Shown here: positions 37,564 to 46,025 of the stretch, piece by piece
Position numbering within the stretch: the stretch's first letter is position 1
How the letters are laid out: each line of letters starts with the position of its first letter
Source: Synergistaceae bacterium
GTDB taxonomy: Bacteria > Synergistota > Synergistia > Synergistales > Aminobacteriaceae
DNA length: 64,000 bases
Reading direction: 5' to 3'
Assembly (NCBI GenBank): GCA_017439345.1
Contig: JAFSJJ010000013.1
Span: 1-64,000, forward strand
The notes under the pieces: generated by a model
Databases searched by the model: none
What the model was told of the DNA's origin: nothing
Seen by the model: the letters and a program-made list of their open reading frames with translations, nothing else
Program-made: the position numbers and the translations under genes

Positions 37564-38868
37564 ATGGCGTTTAAAGTTGTGCATTATATTAACCAGTTTT
37601 ATGCAGGTATAGGCGGAGAAGAGAAAGCTGACTACATGCCCGAAGTCCGTGAAGCTGTAGTAGGTCCCGGAATGGCGTTAAAAGCTGCTCTCAAGGGTGA
37701 AGCCGAAATCGTAGCAACGATAATTTGCGGAGACTCATATTTTGCCTCGAACATGGACGAAGCTACGAAGACTATACTTGACATGATTCGCAAGTATCAG
37801 CCTGATGCATTTATCGCAGGGCCTGCCTTCAATGCCGGACGTTACGGAACTGCCTGCGGAGCTATGTGCGCTGCTGTAGCTAAAGAGTTCAATATCCCGG
37901 TAATAAGCGGAATGTATCCCGAAAATCCCGGCGTCGAAATGTATAAAAAATTTGCCTGGATAATTCAGACTCCGGACAGTGCTGCAGGAATGAGAAAAGC
38001 TGTTCCCGCAATGGCTGCTCTTGCATTAAAGCTCTTGAAGGGTGAGGCAGTCGGCAAACCTGAAGCAGAAGGCTATATCGAGCGCGGTATTCGTAAAAAT
38101 ATGTTCTATGAGAAGCTCGCTGCTGAAAGATGCGTTGACATGTTCATAAAGAAGCTCAAGGGTGAAGAGTTCGAGACAGAGTACAAAATGCCCGTGTTCG
38201 ACAGAGTAGACCCTCAGCCCGCAGTCAAAGATTTAGCCCATGCAACTATAGCTCTTGTTACATCAGGCGGAATTTGTCCGAAGGGGAATCCTGACCACAT
38301 CGAGGCATCAAGCGCAAGTAAATTCGGCGAGTATGACATCACAGGAGTCCAGGACTTGACCAGCGAGACTCATTGCACAGCTCACGGAGGCTATGACGCT
38401 ACATATGCTGATCAGGACGCAGACAGGGTATTGCCTGTTGACGTTATGAGAGATTTAGAACGCGAGGGAGTCATCGGCAAACTTCATAACAAGTTCTATG
38501 CAACAGTAGGAAACGGAACGAGCGTCGCCAATGCAAAGAAGTTCGGTGCTGAAATCGTAAAGAGACTCGTAGCTGACGGAGTCACGGCAGTAATATTAAC
38601 TTCAACCTGAGGCACTTGTACTCGTTGCGGTGCAACGATGGTTAAGGAAATTGAGCGCATGTTACCAGTTGTTCATATGTGTACGATAGTCCCGATCTCT
38701 CAGACTGTAGGAGCAAATAGAATCGTCCCGACGATAGCTATTCCTCATCCTTTGGGAGATCCAACGAAGACTCCAGAAGAAGAAAAAGTTATCAGGCGCA
38801 GACTCGTTGAGAAGGCACTCCGGGCACTTCAGACGGAGATAACAGAGCAGACGGTCTTCACGGATTAA
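37564..38868 (+). CDS. grdB: selenoprotein GrdB, read through UGA 38608-38610
   Basis: 434 residues when the TGA at 38608 is read as selenocysteine (residue 349). The sequence round it is T-S-T-Sec-G-T-C-T-R-C-G-A-T, the GrdB active site. Frame and family similarity continue after it (V-H-M-C-T-I-V-P-I-S, I-P-H-P-L-G-D-P), and a stem-loop lies just downstream. Length is normal for GrdB. I start at ATG 37564, which has GAGAGGTGA upstream. Sec forms the catalytic selenol that attacks the pyruvoyl-bound glycine. tRNA-Sec and yedE/yedF lie 4-6 kb away. grdA, grdC and grdD are absent here. Confidence 0.95.
38608..38637 (+). promoter_or_regulatory. selenocysteine codon and bacterial SECIS hairpin
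   Basis: UGA at 38608-38610 is followed after 12 bases by a perfect stem CGTTGC/GCAACG (38623-38628 with 38632-38637) closed by GGT. A short stem with a GU-containing loop at this distance is the form recognised by bacterial SelB. Confidence 0.85.
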
Positions 38869-38903
38869 TCGTTAATAAAGAATAATATATAATACTGAAA
38901 ATA

Positions 38904-38940
38904 AAATGCCCTCCCGCAGAAATGTGAGAGGGTTTATTTA
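38904..38940. terminator. bidirectional terminator after grdB
   Basis: CCCTC (38909-38913) pairs with GAGGG (38928-38932). T-rich bases follow on the plus strand and an A-rich run precedes it, so it can end both grdB and the ferritin operon transcript. It shows that grdB is the last gene of its unit. Confidence 0.65.
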
Positions 38941-38958
38941 TGTAATTAACTAATTAAC

Positions 38959-39414
38959 TTACAGCTGAGACTGATACCAGTATGTTTTGCCTACTTTCTC
39001 GATTAACTCAAGCTGCTGTTCGCCCCAGTACATGTCTTCTTCTTCGTCCTGGTAATACTCTTTGAGAATATCAAACGTCGTGTAATCTTCTCTTGCTGCC
39101 TCGACTAACTCTGCAAGCCATGCAAGGCCGTCTTTGGAAACTTGAAGATCATACTTCACGAACTCAATAGGATCTTTGCAGACCGGAGCTTCTTTCTTGG
39201 CCTCGATTTTGACTTCACCGCCGAGATCAAGAATCCTGTCAGCACACTTGACCACATAGCTGCGTTCTTCCTTTGCGTGTTCTGCATACTTGTCTGCGAG
39301 CTTAGAGAATCCCTGAGCAGCGAATATCCTTGAGTGAATCTCGTGTCCGTCTGCCTGCTGTGCTAAGTCCGTTACGATAACCTGAAGACCTGCTAAAACT
39401 TTTGCTTTATCCAT
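38959..39414 (-). CDS. ferritin-like diiron-fold protein
   Basis: 151 residues in a four-helix ferritin/bacterioferritin pattern. The bacterioferritin ligand set is only partly kept: E-E-R-S-Y stands where E-x-x-H is expected (His to Tyr), and D-E-E-E-D-M-Y-W replaces D-E-E-x-H (His to Asp). Iron oxidation may therefore be altered or absent. It is the last gene of a redox operon and has AGGAGG ahead of its ATG. Confidence 0.78.
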   Translation of the reverse strand: MDKAKVLAGLQVIVTDLAQQADGHEIHSRIFAAQGFSKLADKYAEHAKEERSYVVKCADRILDLGGEVKIEAKKEAPVCKDPIEFVKYDLQVSKDGLAWLAELVEAAREDYTTFDILKEYYQDEEEDMYWGEQQLELIEKVGKTYWYQSQL

Positions 39415-39430
39415 AATAATTTATTACCTC

Positions 39431-40274
39431 CTAGAAAAATATTTCCGGCTCAAGTCGTTTTTCTGCTGCCTGGCCGAATGATTGCATTATGTCAGCTACT
39501 TGATTGCTTGTTGATTTAATTGCGTGCTTAGGACAACGATTAATACATCCCCAGCAGCCAATGCATTTGTCGAGATCAAACGTCTTTGACTCTATATCAA
39601 TTGCATCAACAGGACAGTTTCTCACGCAAGTTTTACACTTTATGCACTCATCTGAAATGATTTTCTCTTTGCAGTCTCTTGTTGCAGTCTCTTGGCAGTG
39701 AGTAAGGCTCGTTCCTGTGAGTCTCCCTGTAAGCTATGACTTGATTGCCAAGCTCCCACGATGACCAGTTAGTTTTCGGGAGTTTATGAAGAGTCAAATC
39801 GCCGCTCATAATCTTTTCGTATGCCTTCGTGATAAAGTCCTTCATGATTTCTTTATCGTGAGGGTCAGGCCGTCCTTTTGCTATTGAAGCCTTCATTGAG
39901 TGCCTTGCTATGAATGCCCCCAAAGCTGAGACTTTGAAGCCGCTTTTCTCTGCACGTTCTAGCATTTCGTTTAATGCAATACCGTAATAACCGTTGCCGT
40001 ACGTTACAAAGCCTATGAACGGAGTATTATCAGCTTCGAGACAGTTAAACAGCTCATCAGACAACGTGAATAATTTTCCTGCTGTCATACTTCCCATAAT
40101 AACGAGTTCGTCAGCGTTGAACTTGTATTTTTTCTTTCTGCTCTCTGACGTAAGCAAGCTGTGAGTCTCAATAGGCAAGTTCTTATCTTTGAGACAGTCT
40201 GCCATGAACTTTATGATTTTCTCCGTTGAACCGCTCGGACTGAAATATATTAAGTGTAACTTTTTTATTTCCAT
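39431..40274 (-). pseudogene. flavodoxin-ferredoxin fusion (EFR1-like), frameshifted
   Basis: The upstream part (39648-40274) is a flavodoxin domain starting I-Y-F-S-P-S-G-S-T. The downstream part (39431-39690) encodes two 4Fe-4S motifs (C-I-K-C-K-T-C-V-R-N-C-P and C-I-G-C-W-G-C-I-N-R-C-P) in another frame. A 13-base tandem duplication at 39668-39693 explains the shift; removing one copy restores a single frame of about 270 residues, normal for EFR1-type proteins. The intact protein would pass electrons between flavin and Fe-S partners. Neighbours are a flavin reductase and a nitroreductase. Confidence 0.85.
39668..39693 (-). repeat. 13-bp tandem duplication causing a frameshift
   Basis: Two 13-base units, 39668-39680 and 39681-39693, identical at 12 of 13 positions. 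Thirteen is not a multiple of three, so two copies break the flavodoxin-ferredoxin gene and one copy restores it. Confidence 0.85.
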
Positions 40275-40277
40275 GAG

Positions 40278-40802
40278 TCAGTTCCTCTTGTCTATAACGT
40301 CAATAACTTCACCGATAAATTCATAGTGAGTCGGATGCTTATGCTTCGTGTAGAATTCCTGAACTTCCGGTACAAGATGTTCAAAGTTAAACTGCTCCCA
40401 GTAAAGTTTTCTGCAAATGAAAGTCAAGTTAGCCTCGTTGAATATCACCGTGCCTGAGTGTTCACTTGGAGTCAGTGAGGTCAACGCAAATTTATCTGTA
40501 TCACGTTTTGACTTCGAGCCGAGAATTGCTAAATCTCTTCTATATTTCATGTCAAAGAATGACACTGAGAAATTTTCATGCTTGAGCAGGTAATCAGCAG
40601 TGTATCTCAAGGGATTAACGTAAATCGTAATTATCGGCCGTGATTCGTTAGGAAGTCCCCAGATCTCGCCCATTGACCCCCAGCCTATTGTGCAGCCGTC
40701 AAAGTCAGAGAGAGTCCCAGCTGCTGCAAGTCCCCATTCTTTGTCGAATATATTGAAGGCTTCATACTTTTTGCTTCTGAATTCCATATTATTATTATTC
40801 AC
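40278..40802 (-). CDS. flavin reductase family protein
   Basis: 174 residues of the FMN-binding split-barrel type. Seen: N-E-S-R-P-I-I-T-I-Y-V-N-P-L-R-Y-T, F-S-V-S-F-F-D, and a run G-S-K-S-K-R-D-T-D-K-F typical of the family. Members bind FMN and act as flavin reductases or flavoprotein electron carriers. Starts inside the stop of the nitroreductase gene (4-base overlap), with the flavodoxin gene 3 bases after it. Confidence 0.82.
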   Translation of the reverse strand: MNNNNMEFRSKKYEAFNIFDKEWGLAAAGTLSDFDGCTIGWGSMGEIWGLPNESRPIITIYVNPLRYTADYLLKHENFSVSFFDMKYRRDLAILGSKSKRDTDKFALTSLTPSEHSGTVIFNEANLTFICRKLYWEQFNFEHLVPEVQEFYTKHKHPTHYEFIGEVIDVIDKRN

Positions 40803-41365
40803 TTCACGTAAGACACAGGGATAAACTCAGGCTTTACTTTGCGTTCAGGAAGAGGCGAGTCAGGGTAGCCAATAATAACCGAAGCAAGAGCATCATAACC
40901 TTCCGGGATACCTACAGCTTTCTTGACATCAGGACGGTTTGCCATCGCTACAACAGTCGTGTTGATTCCACAGCTGGCGAGTCCTAATTCAGTTGCCTGA
41001 AGTTCCATGTTCTCGATAATAGAGCCTACGTTCCAGAATAAATTATTATTCATTAACTTTGCTTGAGAATTCGTGCTCTCGTCATATTTCACACCTGAAA
41101 GAATTATCCAGACAGGAGCATTATATAAATACGGTCTGGGCATCTTTATAGCTGCGTCGGGTCTTGCGAAAATCTCATCGGCTGCATCTTCGGCCAAGTT
41201 CATAGCGTCTTTATTCGTTACGACTGACAAATGAAGTTTATGAAAATGTACAATCGGAGCTAACAGGGCTGCATCAAGTATTTTCTGGATCGCAGAGTCA
41301 TCGGGCATTCTGTCATTATATTTGCGTGTTGAGACTCTGTGAGTCAATACTTTTTCGAGTTCCAT
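40799..41365 (-). CDS. nitroreductase family protein
   Basis: About 188 residues from ATG 41365 (TGAGG lies 6 bases before; a GTG at 41377 is an alternative). Typical R-x-S-T-R-K-Y N-terminus, then G-S-I-I-E-N-M-E-L-Q-A-T-E-L-G-L-A-S-C-G-I and V-I-I-G-Y-P. FMN-dependent NAD(P)H reductase of unknown substrate. Fourth from the promoter end of the operon controlled in all likelihood by HxlR. Confidence 0.85.
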   Translation of the reverse strand: MELEKVLTHRVSTRKYNDRMPDDSAIQKILDAALLAPIVHFHKLHLSVVTNKDAMNLAEDAADEIFARPDAAIKMPRPYLYNAPVWIILSGVKYDESTNSQAKLMNNNLFWNVGSIIENMELQATELGLASCGINTTVVAMANRPDVKKAVGIPEGYDALASVIIGYPDSPLPERKVKPEFIPVSYVK

Positions 41366-41380
41366 AGCAAGCCTCACAAG

Positions 41381-42103
41381 TTAATCGAGCTTCATAATTA
41401 TATTCTCTTCAAGATTCTTGTAGCCTTCAGGTGTATGAGTCGATAAATAAATTGTCGGGTGATTCTTTATGAACTCGCGGACTCTGTTCAAAGTATCGCG
41501 GGCTGCCTCTAAGTCCTCGAACACCACAGAGAGCTTATTGCGCTTTAATGCAGTATCGTTATAAGTAACGTCGCCGTGCATCATGTAATAGACTCCGTCC
41601 TTCTCTGCAATAATAATGCTGTTGCCCTTAGTGTGTCCTCTTGCCTTGATGAAGTAAACTCCGTCAGCGATCTTCTGGCAGTGTTCGAAATTGTGATATG
41701 CTCCGTCAGTGTATTCGCACCTGATAATATTTTCGCCTGTTAATTTCAATGCGTCCGCGTCTTCAGGGCCGATGTAAATTTTTGCGTTCGGGAATGATTT
41801 TAGCTCGCCTGTGTGATCGGGGTGCTTGTGAGTCACGAGAATCTTTGAGACCTGCTCAGGTTCGTAGCCTAATGTTTTAAGCGCGGGGATATAATCATTA
41901 ACTTTGTCGTAGCCTTTGAACGGTGTCTCCGGTGAAAGACCTGTATCAACGAGAATTATTTCACTGCCCGTATCAATCAAGAAGTTCTGAAGACTCGCGG
42001 GGTACGTTACATCATGACTGCCGTCTGCCTTGTTCTCTCCGCCGAAAAGGAATTGTTCGTTAAATTCGCCGTTGTCATAGAGTTTTACTACTTTGATTTC
42101 CAT
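41381..42103 (-). CDS. metallo-beta-lactamase fold hydrolase
   Basis: 240 residues. Metal motif T-H-K-H-P-D-H-T-G (His92, His94, Asp96, His97), later G-H-T-K-G-N-S and H-G-D-V. Closest in shape to AttM/AiiA-like lactonases, but function could be any lactone or ester hydrolase. First gene of the redox operon, with AGGAGGG ahead of the ATG, divergent from the HxlR regulator. Confidence 0.82.
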   Translation of the reverse strand: MEIKVVKLYDNGEFNEQFLFGGENKADGSHDVTYPASLQNFLIDTGSEIILVDTGLSPETPFKGYDKVNDYIPALKTLGYEPEQVSKILVTHKHPDHTGELKSFPNAKIYIGPEDADALKLTGENIIRCEYTDGAYHNFEHCQKIADGVYFIKARGHTKGNSIIIAEKDGVYYMMHGDVTYNDTALKRNKLSVVFEDLEAARDTLNRVREFIKNHPTIYLSTHTPEGYKNLEENIIMKLD

Positions 42104-42234
42104 GATAAATTTTACCCTCCTGAAAAGAATTAGTGTGCCTGATTATAATTTTTGTGATATAAATAAACAAGAACGCACTTTTTGTGTATATGGTACAGAA
42201 AATATATTTATGAATCAGGAAGGAATTTTTTTAC

Positions 42235-42597
42235 ATGCCGAAAAATAATTTATGTCCGTTGAAGCATCTTGCAAACACTTTCGGAGGCAAATGGAAGCTG
42301 CCTATAATCTGCATTCTATCAGCTGATGAGTTCATGCCCAAACGCTATAGTGTAATCAAACGAAAATTAGGCAGGATCACAAACGTAATGCTGGCACGTT
42401 CTCTCAGGGAGCTTGAAGAGTCAGGCCTCGTTCATAGAGAGCAGTATAACGAGATTCCCCCTAGAGTCGAATATTCACTGACTGAGCAGGGCAAAGAGAC
42501 TCTTTCATTCTTGAGTCACGCAGCTCAATGGGCAGTTAAGGATATGAAGCGCAGAAAGATTAATGCTTATTGTGAAAAATGCGTTATTGTCGATTAA
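42235..42597 (+). CDS. HxlR-family transcriptional regulator
   Basis: 120 residues with the winged-helix HxlR pattern: C-P-L-K at residue 6 region, F-G-G-K-W-K-L-P-I-I, then R-S-L-R-E-L-E-E-S-G-L-V-H-R, and Y-S-L-T-E-Q-G-K. A Cys near the N-terminus is the usual sensor for electrophiles or redox. It is divergent from the MBL-nitroreductase-flavodoxin operon at a 130-base spacing, so that operon is the likely target. Confidence 0.88.
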   Translation: MPKNNLCPLKHLANTFGGKWKLPIICILSADEFMPKRYSVIKRKLGRITNVMLARSLRELEESGLVHREQYNEIPPRVEYSLTEQGKETLSFLSHAAQWAVKDMKRRKINAYCEKCVIVD

Positions 42598-42817
42598 ATT
42601 TTTCATTAGTGAAATGCGTATATGATTTGTAATAAAATATGTTATTCATAAAAAATTTTTTCGGAGCATAAATATTCATGACATGACAAGATTATAACGG
42701 CGCGGAGTGCTTCACTATACATCATGAAAATCTTTCGCCTTCTTTATTATATTTATCACGAGTGAAGGAGGCTGAGAGTTTATATTAATATTTAATCAGG
42801 AGGTCTAAATTTTCATC

Positions 42818-43891
42818 ATGGACAAAGTTTTAACGTCCCGTCAAGGCCCGTGGATCGCTGGAGGTTTAATCGGGCTTATCGCAGTTGCATTGGCTCACTT
42901 CGGCAACCCCGGCAATATGGGTTTCTGCGTCGCATGTTTCACCAGAGACATCGCAGGAGCTTTAGGTTTTCACAGAGCAGGCGTTGTGCAATATATCAGG
43001 CCTGAAATTCCCGGATTCATTCTCGGCTCGTTCTTATCAGCTTTAATCTTTCGCGAGTATTCACCAAGAGGCGGCTCATCACCGGCAGTAAGATTCGGTC
43101 TTGGAGTCTTTGCCATGTTAGGAGCATTAGTATTCTTAGGCTGTCCGTGGAGGGCTTATCTTCGAGTATCAGGCGGAGACTGGAACGCACTTTACGGAGT
43201 CGGAGGCCTAATAGTAGGAATCTTTATAGGCATTATATTTTTATGGAACGGCTTTAGTCTCGGAGCGTCTGAGTCAAATCCCAAAGCAGCAGGACTCGTC
43301 ATGCCATTAATAGCAATTGCGTTACTTGCATTATTATTCATGGCTCCAAAGTTCGGCGACAATGCACCGGTTTTCTTCTCAGAGAAGGGGCCCGGCTCTC
43401 AACATGCACCGGCGTTAATGGCTCTCGCAACAGGCTTGTTAGTAGGATGGCTTGCACAGCGTTCAAGATTCTGCACAGTCGGAGCAGTTCGTGATTTCCT
43501 GATGATGGGTGATGCTTATTTACTGAAGGGAATTATTGCTTTCATGATTACGGCTTTCGCGGCAAATTACGCTCTCGGAACATTCAAGCCCGGCTTTGAA
43601 GGTCAACCTGTCGCACACAGCGATCAACTTTGGAACTTTCTCGGCATGGTCTTATCAGGTTTAGCGTTCACTCTCGCAGGAGGCTGCCCCGGCCGTCAGT
43701 TAATTATGGCAGGCGAAGGGGACTCAGACGCAGGGATATTCGTAATCGGAATGCTTACAGGTGCGGCGATTGCTCATAATTTCTCAGCAGCTTCTTCAGG
43801 AGCAGGCATAGGGCCTATGGGAATGCACGTAACTATTATAGGGCTTGTATTCTGCGTGTTAGTCGGCATATTATCAAGGGACAGGGGGTAA
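42818..43891 (+). CDS. yedE: YedE-type membrane protein, putative selenium transporter
   Basis: 357 residues with about nine membrane helices in two halves of the YeeE/YedE fold. Each half has a Cys motif in a G-F-C-V-A-C and R-F-C-T-V-G setting, plus G-C-P-W-R and G-G-C-P-G-R, which bind sulfur or selenium intermediates in relatives. In anaerobes this form next to YedF and Sec genes is linked to selenium uptake. AGGAGG lies before the ATG, and the 220-base leader has a possible stem (42710-42716 with 42761-42767). Confidence 0.9.
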   Translation: MDKVLTSRQGPWIAGGLIGLIAVALAHFGNPGNMGFCVACFTRDIAGALGFHRAGVVQYIRPEIPGFILGSFLSALIFREYSPRGGSSPAVRFGLGVFAMLGALVFLGCPWRAYLRVSGGDWNALYGVGGLIVGIFIGIIFLWNGFSLGASESNPKAAGLVMPLIAIALLALLFMAPKFGDNAPVFFSEKGPGSQHAPALMALATGLLVGWLAQRSRFCTVGAVRDFLMMGDAYLLKGIIAFMITAFAANYALGTFKPGFEGQPVAHSDQLWNFLGMVLSGLAFTLAGGCPGRQLIMAGEGDSDAGIFVIGMLTGAAIAHNFSAASSGAGIGPMGMHVTIIGLVFCVLVGILSRDRG

Positions 43892-43897
43892 ACTTTC

Positions 43898-44119
43898 ATG
43901 AGCGATGTTATCACGGTAAATGCTAAGGGCTTCTCATGTCCTCAGCCTGTTATGATGACTAAGAAGGCGTTATCAGGACTCGAGTCTGGTCATGTTGAGA
44001 TTCTCGTTGACACAGCGACTTCAAGAAACAACGTATCACGATTTGCAGAGAACAAAGGCTGGCGCGTTGACGTTGAAGAACTCGACGACGGAGGCTTCAG
44101 AGTCATTCTTGAGAAATAG
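43898..44119 (+). CDS. yedF: YedF (SirA/TusA-like) selenium-associated protein
   Basis: 73 residues. TusA fold with the C-P-Q-P motif (K-G-F-S-C-P-Q-P-V-M) whose Cys carries persulfide or selenide. Six bases after yedE, so cotranscribed. In selenium-using anaerobes it probably hands on the chalcogen for selenophosphate synthesis. A terminator hairpin follows at 44134. Confidence 0.88.
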   Translation: MSDVITVNAKGFSCPQPVMMTKKALSGLESGHVEILVDTATSRNNVSRFAENKGWRVDVEELDDGGFRVILEK

Positions 44120-44133
44120 AGAGTAAATATAAA

Positions 44134-44167
44134 TCCCTGCTGCCAGATATAAACTCGACAACAGGGA
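44134..44167. terminator. hairpin between yedF and tRNA-Sec
   Basis: TCCCTGCTG (44134-44142) pairs with CAACAGGGA (44159-44167), one G-U pair, loop about 16 bases. A T-rich stretch follows on the minus strand. Convergent location suits termination of yedEF and of selC. Confidence 0.55.
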
Positions 44168-44184
44168 CATTATTTGCGATATTA

Positions 44185-44282
44185 TGGCGGAAGTGTGTGG
44201 GGATCGAACCCACCAGAGACAGCTTAGACCGCCCCTCACCGGGTTTGAAGCCCGGGCCCGTCACCAGACAAATCTCACTTCC
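44185..44282 (-). tRNA. selC: tRNA-Sec (anticodon TCA)
   Basis: 98 bases on the minus strand including encoded CCA. The anticodon loop CTTCAAA gives TCA, in a stem CCGGG/CCCGG. A long variable arm, extended acceptor-T stack (GGAAGTG with CACTTCC) and G discriminator are typical. Reads UGA as selenocysteine, needed for grdB. selA, selB and selD are not in the window. Confidence 0.95.
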
Positions 44283-44355
44283 GGTTAAGAGTTAATGCAA
44301 TGTGCATTATAATTTATTAATCGCAAAAAATCTATTGAGAATATAAATTTTTATC

Positions 44356-45405
44356 ATGAAACTTTACAGAATTTTATTTGAACGAGTCTTTGATCCTATT
44401 GCACTGTATCGAGTCCAGGATGACATGATTATTTTCGTTGACGTTAATCCTGCGTATGAACGTGTCATGAAGTTATCCCGCGAAGATCTCATAGGCAAAA
44501 CTTTTAGTGAAGTCTGGCCGAACGCCGAGTCAAGATGGTCAAGCGTCATAACAGAATGCCTCAAACATAACAAGACAGCTCACTGCATCGGTGAAAGCAT
44601 TGACGTTAACAGCTACTTTGAAGCTATTGCGTTCCCTATTCAGCCTGATATGGCAGCTGTAATATTTCTCGACAGGACGAAATTAAAACGTTCGGATAAT
44701 GCACTCAAGCGAAGACAGAAGCAGTTACAGGCACTGGCAGCAAAGCTCACTATCACAGAAGAAGAGACGAGACGAAATATAGCGTCGGATTTACATGACA
44801 GACTCGGCTATGAATTGATTTCACAGCTTAGAACTTTGCGGGAGATTGACTCAAAACTTGACTCAGGAAATATTATCAAGGACTCTATTAATGAACTCAT
44901 AAAAACGACTCAAAATATTATCGCCGAAAATAGAAGCCTCATATTTGAACTCAGTCCCCCAGTCTTGAAAGAAGCAGGCTTGAACCCGGCACTTGAAGAG
45001 CTTGCAAAGAATATATTAGCTCCTAATAAAATTCAGTGGCACATAATCACCAAAGGCAGCGCGGACGAATTCAAAGCCGATGACTCAGTGTGCATTATTC
45101 TCTATCGAATGGCAAGAGAATTATTAATCAATGCAGTAAAACATTCGGGAGCTTCAAACGTAAATATTATTATTAACAGAAAGCCTGAAATTATCACGGT
45201 CGCAATCGAAGACAACGGAGCAGGAATGTTCGGGAGCAGCAATAAAGGCTTCGGACTGTTCAGCATACGTGAAAGACTTCTTGCACTCGGCGGAAATTTT
45301 AAAATCATCTCGGAGCAGGGTAAAGGCTTAATGGCTGTCATGACCTGCCCCCTAAAATTAAAGAATGGAGAAATCTTAAATGGCAGCGAGAATATTATTA
45401 GCTGA
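44356..45405 (+). CDS. soluble PAS-domain histidine kinase, NarX-like
   Basis: 349 residues, no membrane segment. N-terminal PAS domain (residues 5-105), short coiled coil, then HisKA_3 with phospho-acceptor His147 in S-D-L-H-D-R-L-G and a HATPase with E-L-L-I-N-A-V-K-H-S and D-N-G-A-G-M. A cytoplasmic signal, perhaps redox or a selenium-related ligand, would act on PAS. Overlaps the response regulator by 26 bases. Confidence 0.88.
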   Translation: MKLYRILFERVFDPIALYRVQDDMIIFVDVNPAYERVMKLSREDLIGKTFSEVWPNAESRWSSVITECLKHNKTAHCIGESIDVNSYFEAIAFPIQPDMAAVIFLDRTKLKRSDNALKRRQKQLQALAAKLTITEEETRRNIASDLHDRLGYELISQLRTLREIDSKLDSGNIIKDSINELIKTTQNIIAENRSLIFELSPPVLKEAGLNPALEELAKNILAPNKIQWHIITKGSADEFKADDSVCIILYRMARELLINAVKHSGASNVNIIINRKPEIITVAIEDNGAGMFGSSNKGFGLFSIRERLLALGGNFKIISEQGKGLMAVMTCPLKLKNGEILNGSENIIS

Positions 45406-46024
45406 CGATCACAAATTATTCATTGAAGGACTCGCAGAACTAATCAGAAAACGCCCTGATATAGAACTTGCAGGACAAGCTAAGGACGGCTTGAAAGCTA
45501 TCGAACAGGCAGAGAAATTAAAACCTGATGTTATCTTGATGGATATATCTATGCCGGATCTTAATGGGATTAAGGCAGCAAAGCAGATATTCGCAAAAAA
45601 TCCTGACTCTAATATAAAAATTATCATGCTCTCAATGTACAACAGCCGTGAATTAATAGTCGAGAGTCTCAGGGCAGGTGCTCAGGGCTATATCTTGAAA
45701 GAGTGCAGCTCTGAAGAGTTATACGAGGCAATCAAGACTGTCATGATGGGAAATTATTATATTGCAAGATCATCACTTGCAGTCATGGTAGAAGATTACT
45801 TGCGCTTACTCAAGGCAGACGAGAGAAACTCAGCGCGCTTATTGTCAGAACGTGAGCGGGAAGTGTTAAAGCTGTTAGCAGAAGGCAAGAACGCTAAAGA
45901 AATTGCTTACGACTTATCAATCAGCAAGAACACTGTAGACGTTCACCGAAGGCACATAATGGAGAAGACAGGATGCTCAAGCATGGCAGGACTTGTACGC
46001 TACGCAATAAGGGAGGGTTATTAA
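45380..46024 (+). CDS. NarL/FixJ-type response regulator
   Basis: 214 residues. Receiver domain with phospho-acceptor Asp55 (V-I-L-M-D-I-S-M-P) and a LuxR-type helix-turn-helix (L-S-E-R-E-R-E-V-L-K-L-L-A-E-G-K, T-V-D-V-H-R). Partner of the overlapping kinase. Position between selC/yedEF and a desulfurase suggests control of sulfur/selenium genes, but no operator can be shown. Confidence 0.9.
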   Translation: MAARILLADDHKLFIEGLAELIRKRPDIELAGQAKDGLKAIEQAEKLKPDVILMDISMPDLNGIKAAKQIFAKNPDSNIKIIMLSMYNSRELIVESLRAGAQGYILKECSSEELYEAIKTVMMGNYYIARSSLAVMVEDYLRLLKADERNSARLLSEREREVLKLLAEGKNAKEIAYDLSISKNTVDVHRRHIMEKTGCSSMAGLVRYAIREGY

Positions 46025-46025
46025 T

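Noticed and set aside
38608-38610. Premature stop making grdB a pseudogene
   Set aside because: The family has selenocysteine at this site, the frame and similarity continue after it, a SECIS-like hairpin follows, and tRNA-Sec is in the window.
42760-42780. TPP riboswitch before yedE (a CTGAGA is present)
   Set aside because: The remaining conserved TPP elements are absent.
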